The notes under the pieces were generated by a model. The model was not told the DNA's origin. It saw nothing but the letters and a program-made list of their open reading frames with translations, and searched no databases. A stretch of DNA of 64,000 bases, from NCBI GenBank assembly GCA_011009095.1, contig VTPC01000880.1, forward strand, positions 178,927-242,926, given 5' to 3'. Within the stretch, counting starts at the first letter, position 1. Every line of letters begins with the position of its first letter. Shown piece by piece: positions 46,561 to 57,146 of the stretch. The stretch comes from Ignelater luminosus. Taxonomy: Eukaryota > Arthropoda > Insecta > Coleoptera > Elateridae. Made by a program: the position numbers and the translations under genes.

Positions 46561-48955
46561 AAGCGCGTAGGTTTATTTATTTAAAAAAGCGCGTGCGCGT
46601 CGTCGGCCAGATTTTCCCGGTGTAGGTGTTTCGTTAATTAGCGATTCGTGAAAAACGAAACGAAAAAAATTGAATTTGAATTTCTGATCGGGTTGCTTGA
46701 TATTTAAGTCGTTTTTGTTTTAGCTTTCTATTTTTTTCTGATTATTTTATTTTGATTTTTTTTAAATCAATAAAGATAGAGAAAAATAAAATTTCTGCAA
46801 GATTTAATAAAAGAAAAAATTCTAAGTAAAATTAATTAAATTCTGATAGTGGTGCCATCTGATTATTAATGGGAATAGATGTTGTAAAATCTATTCGTTC
46901 ACTACCTTATCAACATCTTAAACGTCTTTATAGGTATAGAGGTCGCTCTTTCTCTCGTAATTAATATTAATTCCGAGACTCTATATAAAGATTTTCGAAA
47001 ATATTTCGAGTTGTCATCATGTAGGGTTAATTACTAATCCATACTTGATAACATATGATGAGTTTGGGATATGAATTTTTATGATTATCCTTCACGCATG
47101 TTGTGGTTAATGCAACGAGCTGCAACATCGCATTATCTGATGTTATTGTCAATGATGACCATTTTTTCATAATTAAAAACAAAAGTATATATCAAAAGAA
47201 AGTGAATAATTGTGGGATCACCAAATTTTTCTAATAAAGTAATAAAACTAATAACGGAATTGCTACAACTCTCTATTTTGCTAATTATTACCTATCTATA
47301 TAATATTTTAATCCATCTCGCACAATTCAGCTTTCATGAGGTGTTTTGTTCCATCACAGCTTAGAGTAACAGTAAGCAGCAGCATGTGCATGTATCATCC
47401 TGATACCAGTGGGCAGAACTATCTGAAATATTAGATCACAAGTTCTATTGCATGGGATTAATAAGATTAATTGTAACTGTTCGCAACTATTTTATACAAA
47501 CTGTCTTGCATCTATATCCTAATTTCTACTATAATGAATATTATTCAAACTTTCAACTAACTACAAGAACGTTCTAGTTGGAAATATGTACAAACAGATG
47601 CTGGCCCAAAGAAGTATTAATGTAAACCACTAATTGCAATTTTAAATTAGTGGGTAGATGTAAAATAAAATACCATACTTTAAACTTAACTATGCTCCAT
47701 AGAAATTATCATTTTATAGTTTTGATTCAGTACACTCAATTAGATTAGTTAGTTGTATTTTAAATTCTCAATAACCACACGCAGTTATTGATTTTGTAGA
47801 TCAAAGAACTAAAAAGGTGTTCCTTTCAAATCCAATACTGAGGAAATAACACTTCAAATATCATTACTTCTAAGCACAGAATACTTCTAAATAAGCTTCT
47901 TCTAACAATTCTAACATGTTATGTTCATTATTCATTACTAGCTGGTAGTAGCATTTACTATCAACATGTAATAAACAACAGGCTGGTAGACTTCTATTAG
48001 AAAATCTGGAAAAACTAAAAGAAAATGTTAAAAATTCCTTAATCTTGAAATGTGAAAAAGATGTTAGCTTACATACCATTTGCGATTTTGAGACCAGTTT
48101 CTGTAATCTTACCTTAAATCTCTCTATTATTGATGATAATCAATCTAAGAATTACTTAAAAAGGACGATAATTAGGATATGAGCAAAAAGTTATTCATAT
48201 TCTTTAATATTTTCGTTTATTCAGTTAACTTTAAAATTGACAGATCAACAATTCAACATGACATTTAGTGATACAGTGTCACCAACAGCGTTGCCAACTA
48301 GAATTAAGCAAAATTCTCAATTTAACACATTATCACCAGGATTCTCCAAATTTATTATTATTCAAAGAAATTCGAAATACAGAAATGAAACAAAAATAGG
48401 AACAGTAATACAAACACTAAAAAATTTCGTAACATAACAAATATTTTTCTAAAATAAGACATCGAACAAAAACACAATAATACCAAAATTCTTTGATAAA
48501 ACAAAAAACTTTTCTAATAAAAAATATAGTTTCAATTAAGAAAAGTCAAGATTTGATTTTAAAAAATGCAATTCATATCTAATAAGTAATAAAATACAGC
48601 GTAAAGTTGTTAAAACTTGCAAATGTGCAACAAAACGTACTTTAATTAAAACGTATTGTGAGGTGATATTCATTGTGAACCCTCCCAAATTACTTTCGTG
48701 CGACATGAATGTGAACTGCACATTACATTAACCATAACCTATTTTTAGGTTAAAAGCATTAAGAGACTGTTAAATTGTAAAAAATAACACATTAAAACAG
48801 CAGGACTATTTGTTTAATAAGAAATGTTACAATAATTCCTCGAAATGTCCTCAGCCACGTTCTAAACAATATGCCAAACGAGTATAAATTTATTTATTAA
48901 AAAATTAGGACCTAATTCACTACAGGCCATGAGCATACGATTAAATTCTTAAAGC
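46561..48955. other. AT-rich noncoding stretch
   Basis: No gene that I can support. A minus-strand frame at 47870-48079 is preceded by a good acceptor (TTTTTCCAG, near 48005) and could be a terminal exon, but no in-frame upstream exon was found. Confidence 0.4.
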
Positions 48956-48959
48956 TTCT

Positions 48960-49290
48960 GCATTTTTAAGATAGTCCCGAAGAAAGAAATGATATTATTT
49001 TAATGAAATTATTATAGATTTATTATACGCTAATTACTGTAAAGATTTAAAAGAAAACTGGTTAATAACATAACCTTAATTTATAAAAATAGTTTTGTCA
49101 CTGATCACAGCGAAAAAAAGCACTTAACCAATTATACTAATAAATGCACCAAAACGTTATTAACAAATTTCAAGCACAATAACAAATCCGACTACCAAAG
49201 TTATTTCCTAAAAATAACTGTCAAATAGTACATTTAGCACTCTTAACCTTACAGTTTCAATGTATGACATTTCCTAAGTTTATTTATATG
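48960..49290. repeat. Dispersed repeat R3, copy 2
   Basis: Second copy of the repeat at 23380-23660. It continues into ACATTTAGCACTC and ACATTTCCTAAG, which also occur at 52830-52890. It ends directly at the hAT element starting at 49300. Confidence 0.65.
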
Positions 49291-49299
49291 AATTTAAAC

Positions 49300-50354
49300 C
49301 AGGGACTAGAACCGGAACCCAAAAGAACCGGAATCGGTACCGGAACTGGTTGAATTTAACGGAACCGGAACCGGAATCGAAACCTTTATTGTGGTCACTG
49401 TCAAATTTAGAACCGGAACCGGAACCCTTTCAATTTGCAGTAGGAACCGATTCTTTTCGGTTCCAAGACTCATTGTTTCATTCCTTTATAAAATTTGCTA
49501 TTTGGTGTTTGCGGTGTAGTAGTCACTACTTAGTGATGTACTATTTTACCTACATTGGCTACGAATGCACTGATTAATCTTGTGTTACACCGTTACACCT
49601 TACACTAGACCAACTTAATTGACCAGCACAGCAGAATAAACAAAGCTAACAAGATAACAACTGCTTCATGTTCATTAGAACTTGGAAGTTACTGCAAGTT
49701 ATTTCATTTAGAGGCTATACATTACTAGTTATTCGCTAAAAACGCACTGATAAATTGTATATGTTCCAGATTGATTACTTTTCTTAAATATTGTTGAGGT
49801 TTATAAATTTTAGCCTTTTTTTTGCAAATCTGATGATTCAGTTAAATTTATTGCATTAATTGTCACATGTTCTCGGTGATATCCGACATCATGCACAAGT
49901 TTTGAATTTGAACAATCTTATTTGATAATTATTGAAAGTCCAATTTTCCCCCTTTGTAGCATTTTGCTTGCTTGGTATTAATTTTGCATTACTGTCTTCA
50001 AGTTTAGAAGTAACTATAAAACAAAACGGAAAACACCAAAATCTTGAACATAATAAGTGAGACAATGATTATCCTATTTAAAGATTGCACCTAACGTTGA
50101 AATTGGTGACTGTTGCAGCAAACATTTGAATTATGTATGTAATCTTGGTACTCCAATGTATAATAATCTGTTTTAATATATGCTAAAAGAGTCGCGAAAT
50201 TTTATTTTAGCAATTAAACATGTTTTTTTATTTGAACCCTTACGGAACCCAAAAAAATTCTGGAACCAGAACCGGAACCTAAACCTATATTTCTAAAATA
50301 AGTAGAACCGAAACCGGAACCGGAACCCTTATTTCAAAAGGGTTCTAGTCCCTG
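49300..50354. mobile_element. Non-autonomous hAT-type element, 1055 bp, with 8 bp TSD
   Basis: Starts CAGGGACTAGAACC and ends GGTTCTAGTCCCTG, a perfect 14 bp terminal inverted repeat of the CAGGG type seen in hAT transposons. The flanks ATTTAAAC (49292-49299) and ATTTAAAC (50355-50362) are an exact 8 bp target-site duplication, the hAT hallmark. Just inside both ends are several GGAACC/GGAACCGG words (49310-49430 and 50265-50335), in direct orientation. No transposase domain is present, so mobility would depend on an enzyme from elsewhere. Confidence 0.9.
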
Positions 50355-50369
50355 ATTTAAACACTCATT

Positions 50370-50790
50370 TCGTTTCAATGTTTTAATTTAATTTACAATA
50401 AATGTTGAATCTGTCTTCCTTCCTGCTCAATACATTTAAAAATTCATTGTCGTAGACCATTATTACATTTTGTAAGAGGATGGGGTTATTAATTTCTGCA
50501 CATTTGTCTGTAATACGTTGCCGTAGATCTTCCAGATTTTTAACTGATTGTGAATACATCGAGTTCTTTCGATAGGATCACAAAAAAAATCACATGGAGT
50601 TAAATCACACGATCTCAGAAGCCAAGTGTTTTGGGCTTATTTATGCCCTCATCAAAGAACCGCCTTAAGAGATTCAAGGTTTCTGCAGTACATTTTGTTG
50701 AATATAACCCTGATGTAGTTCATCAGCGTGTAATTTTCCTATGAACGGATGTAAAATTTTATTACGATGTCATTTTGCATTTGCAAGTAC
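50370..50790 (-). pseudogene. Relic of a DD-E type transposase, C-terminal half
   Basis: On the minus strand, broken frames give pieces matching the order of a widespread insect transposase: LHADELHQGYIQQN (family GYFQQDGATAH), then LLRSCDLTPCDFF (family PPRSPDLTPxDFFLWG), then ILLQNV and a short end. Stops and frame changes interrupt it. The catalytic region is not intact. It follows the hAT element directly but is unrelated to it. Confidence 0.6.
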
Positions 50791-50990
50791 CTAACAAATA
50801 TTTCTGCAAAGCAGTGGATTGTACAAGATAAAGGTTTTGCCTTATCCCTCTATAAAAGGGGTCCTTGCTTATATAAACATTTGTTAAATTTTTTTGAATT
50901 GCCTGCTGTTAGGTTATTAAAATCCATGTTGTCTGAAAGTCGATTGGATACTGGAGTTAATGAAAGAATTTTACAGCATTTAAAACATAA

Positions 50991-51290
50991 AATTTAAAGA
51001 GACACATGATGATTCATACTGGTGAGAAGCCTTTTGCGTGTAAAATATGCAACTATAAGTTTAGAGAAAGTGGTCATTTGAAGAAACATATGTTGACTCA
51101 TAGCGGTGAAAACCTGCTCAAGTGTGAATTGTGCAGTGATCAGTGTAGCGCAAAAGGCAGTTTAAAAAAGCACGTGAATTTTGTACAGAGTGATGAAAAA
51201 TGCGATAATAGATGTGCAACATTAATCAATTTAGAAAGTCACATTTTGATTCATGATGATAAACCTTTTATTGTTAATACTTTCCTATAA
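50991..51290 (+). pseudogene. Decayed C2H2 zinc-finger fragment
   Basis: After an in-frame stop, the frame reads NLKRHMMIHTGEKPFACKIC, then a good finger ending KKHMLTHSGE, then a finger with CELCSDQ whose His pair is lost, then a last degraded one ending in SHILIHDDKPF. The order and wording match fingers 10-12 of the gene at 54152-55384 (NLKRHVMIHTGQKPF), so this is a broken partial copy. There is no start region or upstream fingers. Confidence 0.75.
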
Positions 51291-52820
51291 TAAACGAAAA
51301 TTGAAATTTGTATGGAGATGTTATTCATTTATTATTATTGATTATTGCTATAGCGATAAGTAAAGCTTGTTCAATAAAGAAAGAATCTCAGGTAGGCCAT
51401 GAGATTTGTAATGTTATTTCAAAATTCGCACTAAATTCGCCCCTGTCTTTCAATTTCGTTCAGATATTTGTTTTTCTGACGCGTAATATTTAAATTATTT
51501 CATTCTATGAACGGATGTTTGCTAAAATTTTATTTTAAAGAACTGATAACTTTGTGGTCTCGACTTCTGGGCTCCAGCGGACGTGCCTTTTGTTATTTTT
51601 CCAATATCAAGATCCAGACGTAAATAAAAGATTCCTGGAATCTTAGTCGCGAATGCTGGAGTCACACGGTCTTTGTTAAGTCAGGTTCAGGCTGAAAATC
51701 TAAGGAGTGGAATTTTTCATTGCCTCATAAGAATACTAGCTAGAAACTCAAAGGACCTCCAGATTTAGAGTAAGGAATACTTGTTTATGTTACATACATT
51801 TGTTTGTATTTTCATGTTGTTTTGTTTAAAAGCTTTGAGTATTTAACGTTAATATTTGGTTTATTTTAATGTTAGAAAAGTATCTTTATAGTGTATTCTT
51901 TCCGGAAAAATCTAGGGAAAAAACAATAGGTAGTTTAAATTCTATAGTAATCTTTTGAACGTTTTCTTTTTGTTTGAAGTAATACAGGTTCATATGTTCT
52001 AAATATATTAATAGTTTTAAATCATGTTCAATTTTGTTTGTTTAGAGGGGTTTAATACAATAAGTATTTTGCGATTTAATGATTTCTAAACGCATTTATT
52101 TGACGGGTCCTTCAGACCTAATTTTTATGTAGTAATTGTCATTCTTTTATTTGATGTTTGTAAAGTAATAATTTCTTCAATCAACCATATCATTTTGAAT
52201 CTTTTTGTGAATGTTTATTTTACTCGATTTCAAAGCATAATAATACATTCATGTAGTTTAACTTTTGTGTTCTTATTTCTAGGAGTTTGTTTTTGTTTTA
52301 TAAGCTTATTTAGGTGCCGTGATGATGGACCTTGGCTTCTAGCAACCCGCATAATATTTGATTTTGTAAATAAAGCTTTGTTTATAGTTTTGAGAAACGA
52401 GAGAGAGGCTGGAAATTTATTAAGTTTATTTTATTTTAAGTTGCGGAACCAACAAAGGTTCCTTGGTAAGTAAAAGAGAATACAATTTAGTCTCCGGACA
52501 CGATTTTGAAGTGTTTATCTACAGGGTGGTATTTTGGATGGACCCTATATACAGCGTGTTCGTCGGTGTGGGGACAGGTCGACGAATTACATCGTTTTGT
52601 GTGGCACTGTCTCCTGGCGTCCTTTTGGTATCTCTTTTAGGCTTTTCATCTAAAAGGGTTAGGCTTAGGTAAGCTCATCAAAGCCTGGGTTATTTACTAT
52701 TTTGGAACCTACTCCCGTCTTCGACATGAGCTATGGGCTTGAACATCAACCGATATCTGGCTTATACGGGACTTGTGCATACTTTTGGGCAGTTTCCCGT
52801 TACAGATTTTTAGCAAAGCA
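51291..52820. other. AT-rich noncoding stretch
   Basis: No gene that I can support. It has an ACAGGGTGG word at 52524 and short frames without domains. Confidence 0.45.
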
Positions 52821-52824
52821 TGTC

Positions 52825-52990
52825 CTGGGGCATGTTACATTTAGCACTTATACCTCTCACAGTTTCAGTGCAAGGCATTTCCTAAAAGCTTATTTATTAA
52901 CAAATTTCAAGCACAATAATAAATCTAATTACCAATATTACTACACAAAAATGCCACTGATTTTGTTACTGTCATGTTAACCTCAAAATG
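52825..52990. repeat. Dispersed repeat R3, copy 3 (partial, rearranged)
   Basis: Contains ACATTTAGCACTTATACC, GGCATTTCCTAAAAGC and ACAAATTTCAAGCACAATAA, shared with 49150-49280 but in the opposite order. The original may therefore have been a tandem dimer. Confidence 0.5.
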
Positions 52991-53220
52991 ACAACTGTCA
53001 AGACCAGTGTTGCCAATGTTTTATCTTATAGAAACGCCAGTTCAGTTCCGTCAAAGCGCCAAATAGCGCCGTCTGAGATGAAAAAGCACCATATTAAGCG
53101 TCAATTTAAATTTCAGTAAAATTTTCATTTAAACAACATCACGTATATTCTCAGTTCGTTTACTCGAGGGCACCACCGCCGAATACCGGTTCAAATTGCA
53201 CATAATATTATACTATTAAA

Positions 53221-53896
53221 GGTACGTTCGTTTATGTTGTTCTTAAAACTCGGAGTGCTTCGCTTGTTGTAAAAGCCGTTCGTTTTTTGCGATCGAGTTA
53301 ACAGGGTGCGCTATTGTAGCGTTCGTTTTTTACAGGACGGAGTGAAAGGTACAAACTCTTAATGCACCAACTGAAAAGGTTGTGCGTTAGGAGTCTATAG
53401 AAGCACAAGCGGAGTTGTCAAATTTGGAAACATCTAGCACAATTTCTTCCTCACTTTTTTTAAATGTTGTTTAATTTCTTTACAATAATTTTGAAAATTC
53501 CATACACCCGAATTCATTTGAGTAATAAGTTTGTAGACAAATGTGAGAAAAACATGTATAAATTAATATGCGGACAAATCTTACTTTAATTTGGCAACCT
53601 TGCCCAGAAGAAACAGAAAACAAAATACCTATTATAACTCCAATTCTCAATTGTTACAACTGTGTTAATTAAACAAATATACCTACTTTAGTTTTGTAAC
53701 AAAGCAGTCTAATTGGAATTTAAATTAATTAAGATTATTGTTGAGGTTACGTCTACAACTTTGTTTACGTTCTACGGCTCCAGATCATGCACCGTTTCGT
53801 TCATTTATTCCGCCAAACTCGGTTCACTTCGTGTATCACGTGATCATTTGCGCCGCTCGCAACGCTCCAACTCCGTAACAGAAAACCGAACGCAAC
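53221..53896 (+). mobile_element. 680 bp non-autonomous TIR-like element, copy B
   Basis: Nearly identical over its whole length to 37595-38274; small differences are GTGCG/GTACG at the left end and single substitutions inside. It ends AAAACCGAACGCAAC. It lies 255 bases upstream of the 12-finger gene, in the same direction. The left end GGTACGTTCG and the right end are imperfect inverted repeats. No transposase. Confidence 0.75.
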
Positions 53897-54151
53897 AGAA
53901 GGAAATTATAACTTCTTTTGGTAAATTTTGTTAAATTATGAAAAAACTGATGCGTGATAACGTTTGCAGATCTTGTTACGTGTATGTAAACAAAGAAGAA
54001 TTCAGACACAACCTCAACTTGTTACTTTTAAACAAGACCAGCTGTTGATAAGTAAGAATTTTATATATTATATCAGTTTCTTTGTATAAACGATTTGATT
54101 ATAGTTTAATCTGCGATTGGCATTTTTAACTAATGAATCATAAGAGGCAAT

Positions 54152-55384
54152 ATGGCATGTGACCAATACTGTTCATACAGCATACTCGATAACCAGGATG
54201 AAACTAGAAATGGTAACAACCATTTACATACCATCTTTACATTAAATTAATTTGATTTTATTATAGATGTAAAGCTCGTTTGTAAAGATGAGAAACCTTC
54301 ATTGAAATACGACATAAATTACTTTGTAACTGATACTTGCAAGAAACCTTTTGCATGTGAAATGTGCAATTATAAATGTAAAAACAGTGCTAGGCTAAGA
54401 AGACATATGGGAATTCATAGTGGCGAAAAATTTTTCGAATGTCAAATATGCAATTATAAGTTTACAGAGAAAGGTAGTTTAACAAGGCATTCAACGATCC
54501 ATAGTGGCGAGAAACCATTTAAATGCAAATTATGCAATTATGAAGGTAGAATCAAGAGCAGCTTAAAGGAACACATGCTTTATCACAGTACTGAAAAACC
54601 ATTTGCTTGTGAAAAGTGTAATTATAAATGTAGAAGAAACACTGATTTAAAACGACATATGTTAATTCATAATAACGAGAAAGTTTGGGAATGTCAGAAA
54701 TGCGGTTATATTGCTGCAGGAAAGAATGATTTAAATGAGCACATGGTGACGCACAACAATGAAAAGCCATTTGAATGTGCAATATGTGGTTATAAATGTA
54801 AAACTGAAAGGAGGCTGAAGGAACACTTGTTGGTTCATGGTGGCGAGAAACCCTTTGAATGTAAAATATGCAGCGACAGATTTACTTTAAAGAGCAGTTT
54901 AAAGAAACATGTAGCCATTCACAGCGGCGAAAGGTTTTTCAAATGTGACATTTGTGATTATAAGTTCACTAGTAGAAGCAGTTTAACTATACATGTGCGC
55001 CTTCATAACGGTGAAAAACCGTTTGAATGTAGAATCTGCGGTTATAAATGTACGACAAGAAGCAGGTTAAAGGGGCACGTTGTGATTCACAGTGGCGAGA
55101 AGCCTTTTCAATGTCCAATATGCAATTTTAAATGTGCAGAGAAGGGCAATTTGAAGAGACACGTGATGATTCATACTGGTCAGAAACCTTTTCTGTGTGA
55201 AATTTGCAGGTGTAAATTTAGAGAACAGGGTCATTTGAGGAGACATATGACGATTCATAGTGACGAAAAACCTTATAAATGTGAAATGTGTAGTTATGAA
55301 GGCAAAAGAAAAAGTAGTTTAAGGAGTCATATACTGCTGATGCATAGTGACTGTCAAAAAAGTGATTATAAAATAGTGGTGTGA
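54152..55384 (+). CDS. C2H2 zinc-finger protein, 12 fingers, 392 aa
   Basis: Likely a nuclear, sequence-specific DNA-binding protein. Exon 1 is 54152-54212 (MACDQYCSYSILDNQDETRN), intron 54213-54266 (GTAACA...TTATAG), exon 2 54267-55384; the phase is consistent (codon GAT split). Twelve tandem fingers of the CX2CX12HX3H type start at PFACEMC and run almost without gaps, joined by HSGEKPF-type linkers. The last one has HX4H (SHILLMH). There is no ZAD, BTB or KRAB domain; the N-terminal part is only about 50 residues. Finger 5 has an unusual VWECQKCGY start. AATAAA lies about 75 bases past the stop. It is bracketed by opposite-facing copies of a TIR-like element. Confidence 0.92.
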
Positions 55385-55576
55385 AACACTAATATTAATT
55401 GTTACTAAGTTAAGTGAACATTGCTTTTGTAGCACGAGAAACATTAATGATGCTAGAAATAAAAATATTATAAAATGGTTAGAAATGCTGTCCAAGATGA
55501 ATCTACAATAAAAATATTTCCAAATAGGAAATACATAAAAGTTGCTCTCAACTTATAGTGGGGAATACGTTATGTG

Positions 55577-55747
55577 TATCATAAATAAAGGACAAAAAGA
55601 TCCACAAGATCCATCATATTGTCTCCCACAAATAAAAATTCGTGCAAGCATTCTGGAGGTATGTTAGTCAATGCTTGCACAAATTGTTATTTGTGGGAGA
55701 CAATAATATACGGATTTTGTGAATCTCTTTGTTCTTTATTTATGATA
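55577..55747. mobile_element. Palindromic foldback (hairpin) element, ~170 bp
   Basis: The left arm TATCATAAATAAAGGACAAA and on to CCACAAATAAAAATTCGTGC pairs with the right arm GCACAAATTGTTATTTGTGG to TTTGTTCTTTATTTATGATA. Arms are about 75-80 bases with few mismatches around a loop near GGAGGTATGTTAG. It is a typical foldback MITE with no coding capacity. It sits 190 bases past the zinc-finger stop codon. Confidence 0.8.
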
Positions 55748-55876
55748 AAACTATGAGTACAACTTCAATTAGAATTGGTTCTTTTTCCGTTTAAAAAATT
55801 CAGTATTCAGAAGTCTTGTTCATACAATAGAAGATCTACAATATAATAAGAAAGTATGCAGAGATAGACAAAACAA

Positions 55877-56243
55877 GGTACGTTCGGTTTTCTGTTTAGG
55901 AGCTAGAGTGTTTGCGAGTGAAGCGAATGATCACGTGATACACAGAGTGAACAGAGTTTCTCGGAATAAAAGAACGAAACGGTGTATCCGGTGCATCATT
56001 TGGAGTCGTAGAACGTAAACAAATAAAGTTGTAGACGTAACCTCAACAATAATCTTAATTAATTTAAATTTCAATTAGACTGTTGTGTTACAAAACTAAA
56101 GTAGGTATATTTGTTTAATTAACACAGTTGTAATAATTGAGAATTGAGCTTATAAAACGTAGTTTGTTTTCTGTTTCTTCTGGGCAAGGTTGCCAAATTA
56201 AAGTAAAATTTGTTCGCCTATTAATTTATACATGTTTTTTTGT
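55877..56243 (-). mobile_element. TIR-like element, copy C, reversed and truncated
   Basis: Starts GGTACGTTCGGTTTTCTGTT, the reverse complement of the right end of copies A and B. It runs through GATCACGTGATACAC, AACGTAAACAAATAAAGTTG and TAATTAACACAGTTGT. It stops near 56243, lacking the other ~300 bases. It is more diverged than A and B. Confidence 0.7.
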
Positions 56244-56649
56244 AATGAAAAGTTGGTCAAAATTATTTTTTGCTGTTAAGTTACTTAAAACGCTTTCATC
56301 CACTAGAATATGATGTTTTAAAAAAATAAAACACATTGTTTTAATAATTAGACACATACAGTGCTTTCGTAAGGTAGTGCAACATTCTTTAAAAATTCAG
56401 GAACAAACTTTTAGGACCCATCGATTTTTATTTTTAAATGCGCATTTTTTTTTAAACAAAAAATATTTATACAGAGCGAGTCACGTAGGAGATATGATGT
56501 CATCGATATTTTTTTCAATGGCAACCCCATATATTTTATTACGGAATTTAAAAGAGCACGTTTCTTTACATACGGTAAGGTAATAATGGGTATAGGTTAC
56601 ATGAGAAGATTTTGAAGAAAAACGATATCAAAATTTCACAATATCAAAT

Positions 56650-56790
56650 TTACTGGTAATGCAAAATTCAAAAAACAACTAAATAAAATGTTCAAATTGT
56701 GCACCATTGGCAACCTGACAGTAGCAAAGACGACGAATAAATTCTCTTTGGATACTGTCAATAATTTCTGGAGATATACGATCAGTGAAT
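56650..56790 (-). pseudogene. Transposase relic, C-terminal end
   Basis: The minus strand reads ISPEIIDSIQREFIRRL, then CYCQVANGAQFEHF and a stop. This matches the usual end of insect DD-E transposases of the type found at 50370-50790. Only the tail is present. Confidence 0.55.
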
Positions 56791-56815
56791 TTAGAAGACT
56801 AAAAGCAAGAATTTG

Positions 56816-57082
56816 TCAAGAAATACGACGTAGGGTTTGAGTGTTACTCGCATAAGCCTTTCTATATCCTATTGCTCGTTTAGGAGATTTAGTCATGTCT
56901 TGCACAACTTTAGAAGCGTCTGTTCTTCCCTCAGCTCTTAACTTCATTTGAGCAGCATAAGTTAATTCCTCACTGCTTGTATTAGTGCAAAGATGTTCAG
57001 TCTTACGCCTTTTGCTTCGTTCACTTGATTCCTTAAAACTTTTTTTCGGACGTCCTAGTACATTCAAACAACCTGACAACAC
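56816..57082 (-). other. Open frame of 88 codons with basic GRPKKSF motif
   Basis: The frame has LGRPKKSFKESSERSKRRKTE, then EELTYAAQMKLRAEGR and DMTKSPKRAIGYRKA. The composition looks protein-like: a basic patch followed by an amphipathic stretch. Similar wording recurs, as far as I recall, in unnamed insect proteins linked to transposons. No complete gene is visible and the frame may be a fragment. Confidence 0.4.
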
Positions 57083-57146
57083 TGGATCTTGAATGTTGAA
57101 TGTTTTAAGGTTGCTGTTGCAGGAATTATTTTATTTAAATTTTATG

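Noticed and set aside
47870..48079. Possible terminal exon on the minus strand (NRSLPACCLLHVDSKCYY, with a good acceptor near 48005)
   Set aside because: Joining to the nearest upstream donor (GTATGT near 48078) gives a stop in the required phase, and no other upstream exon or family was found. It remains possible.
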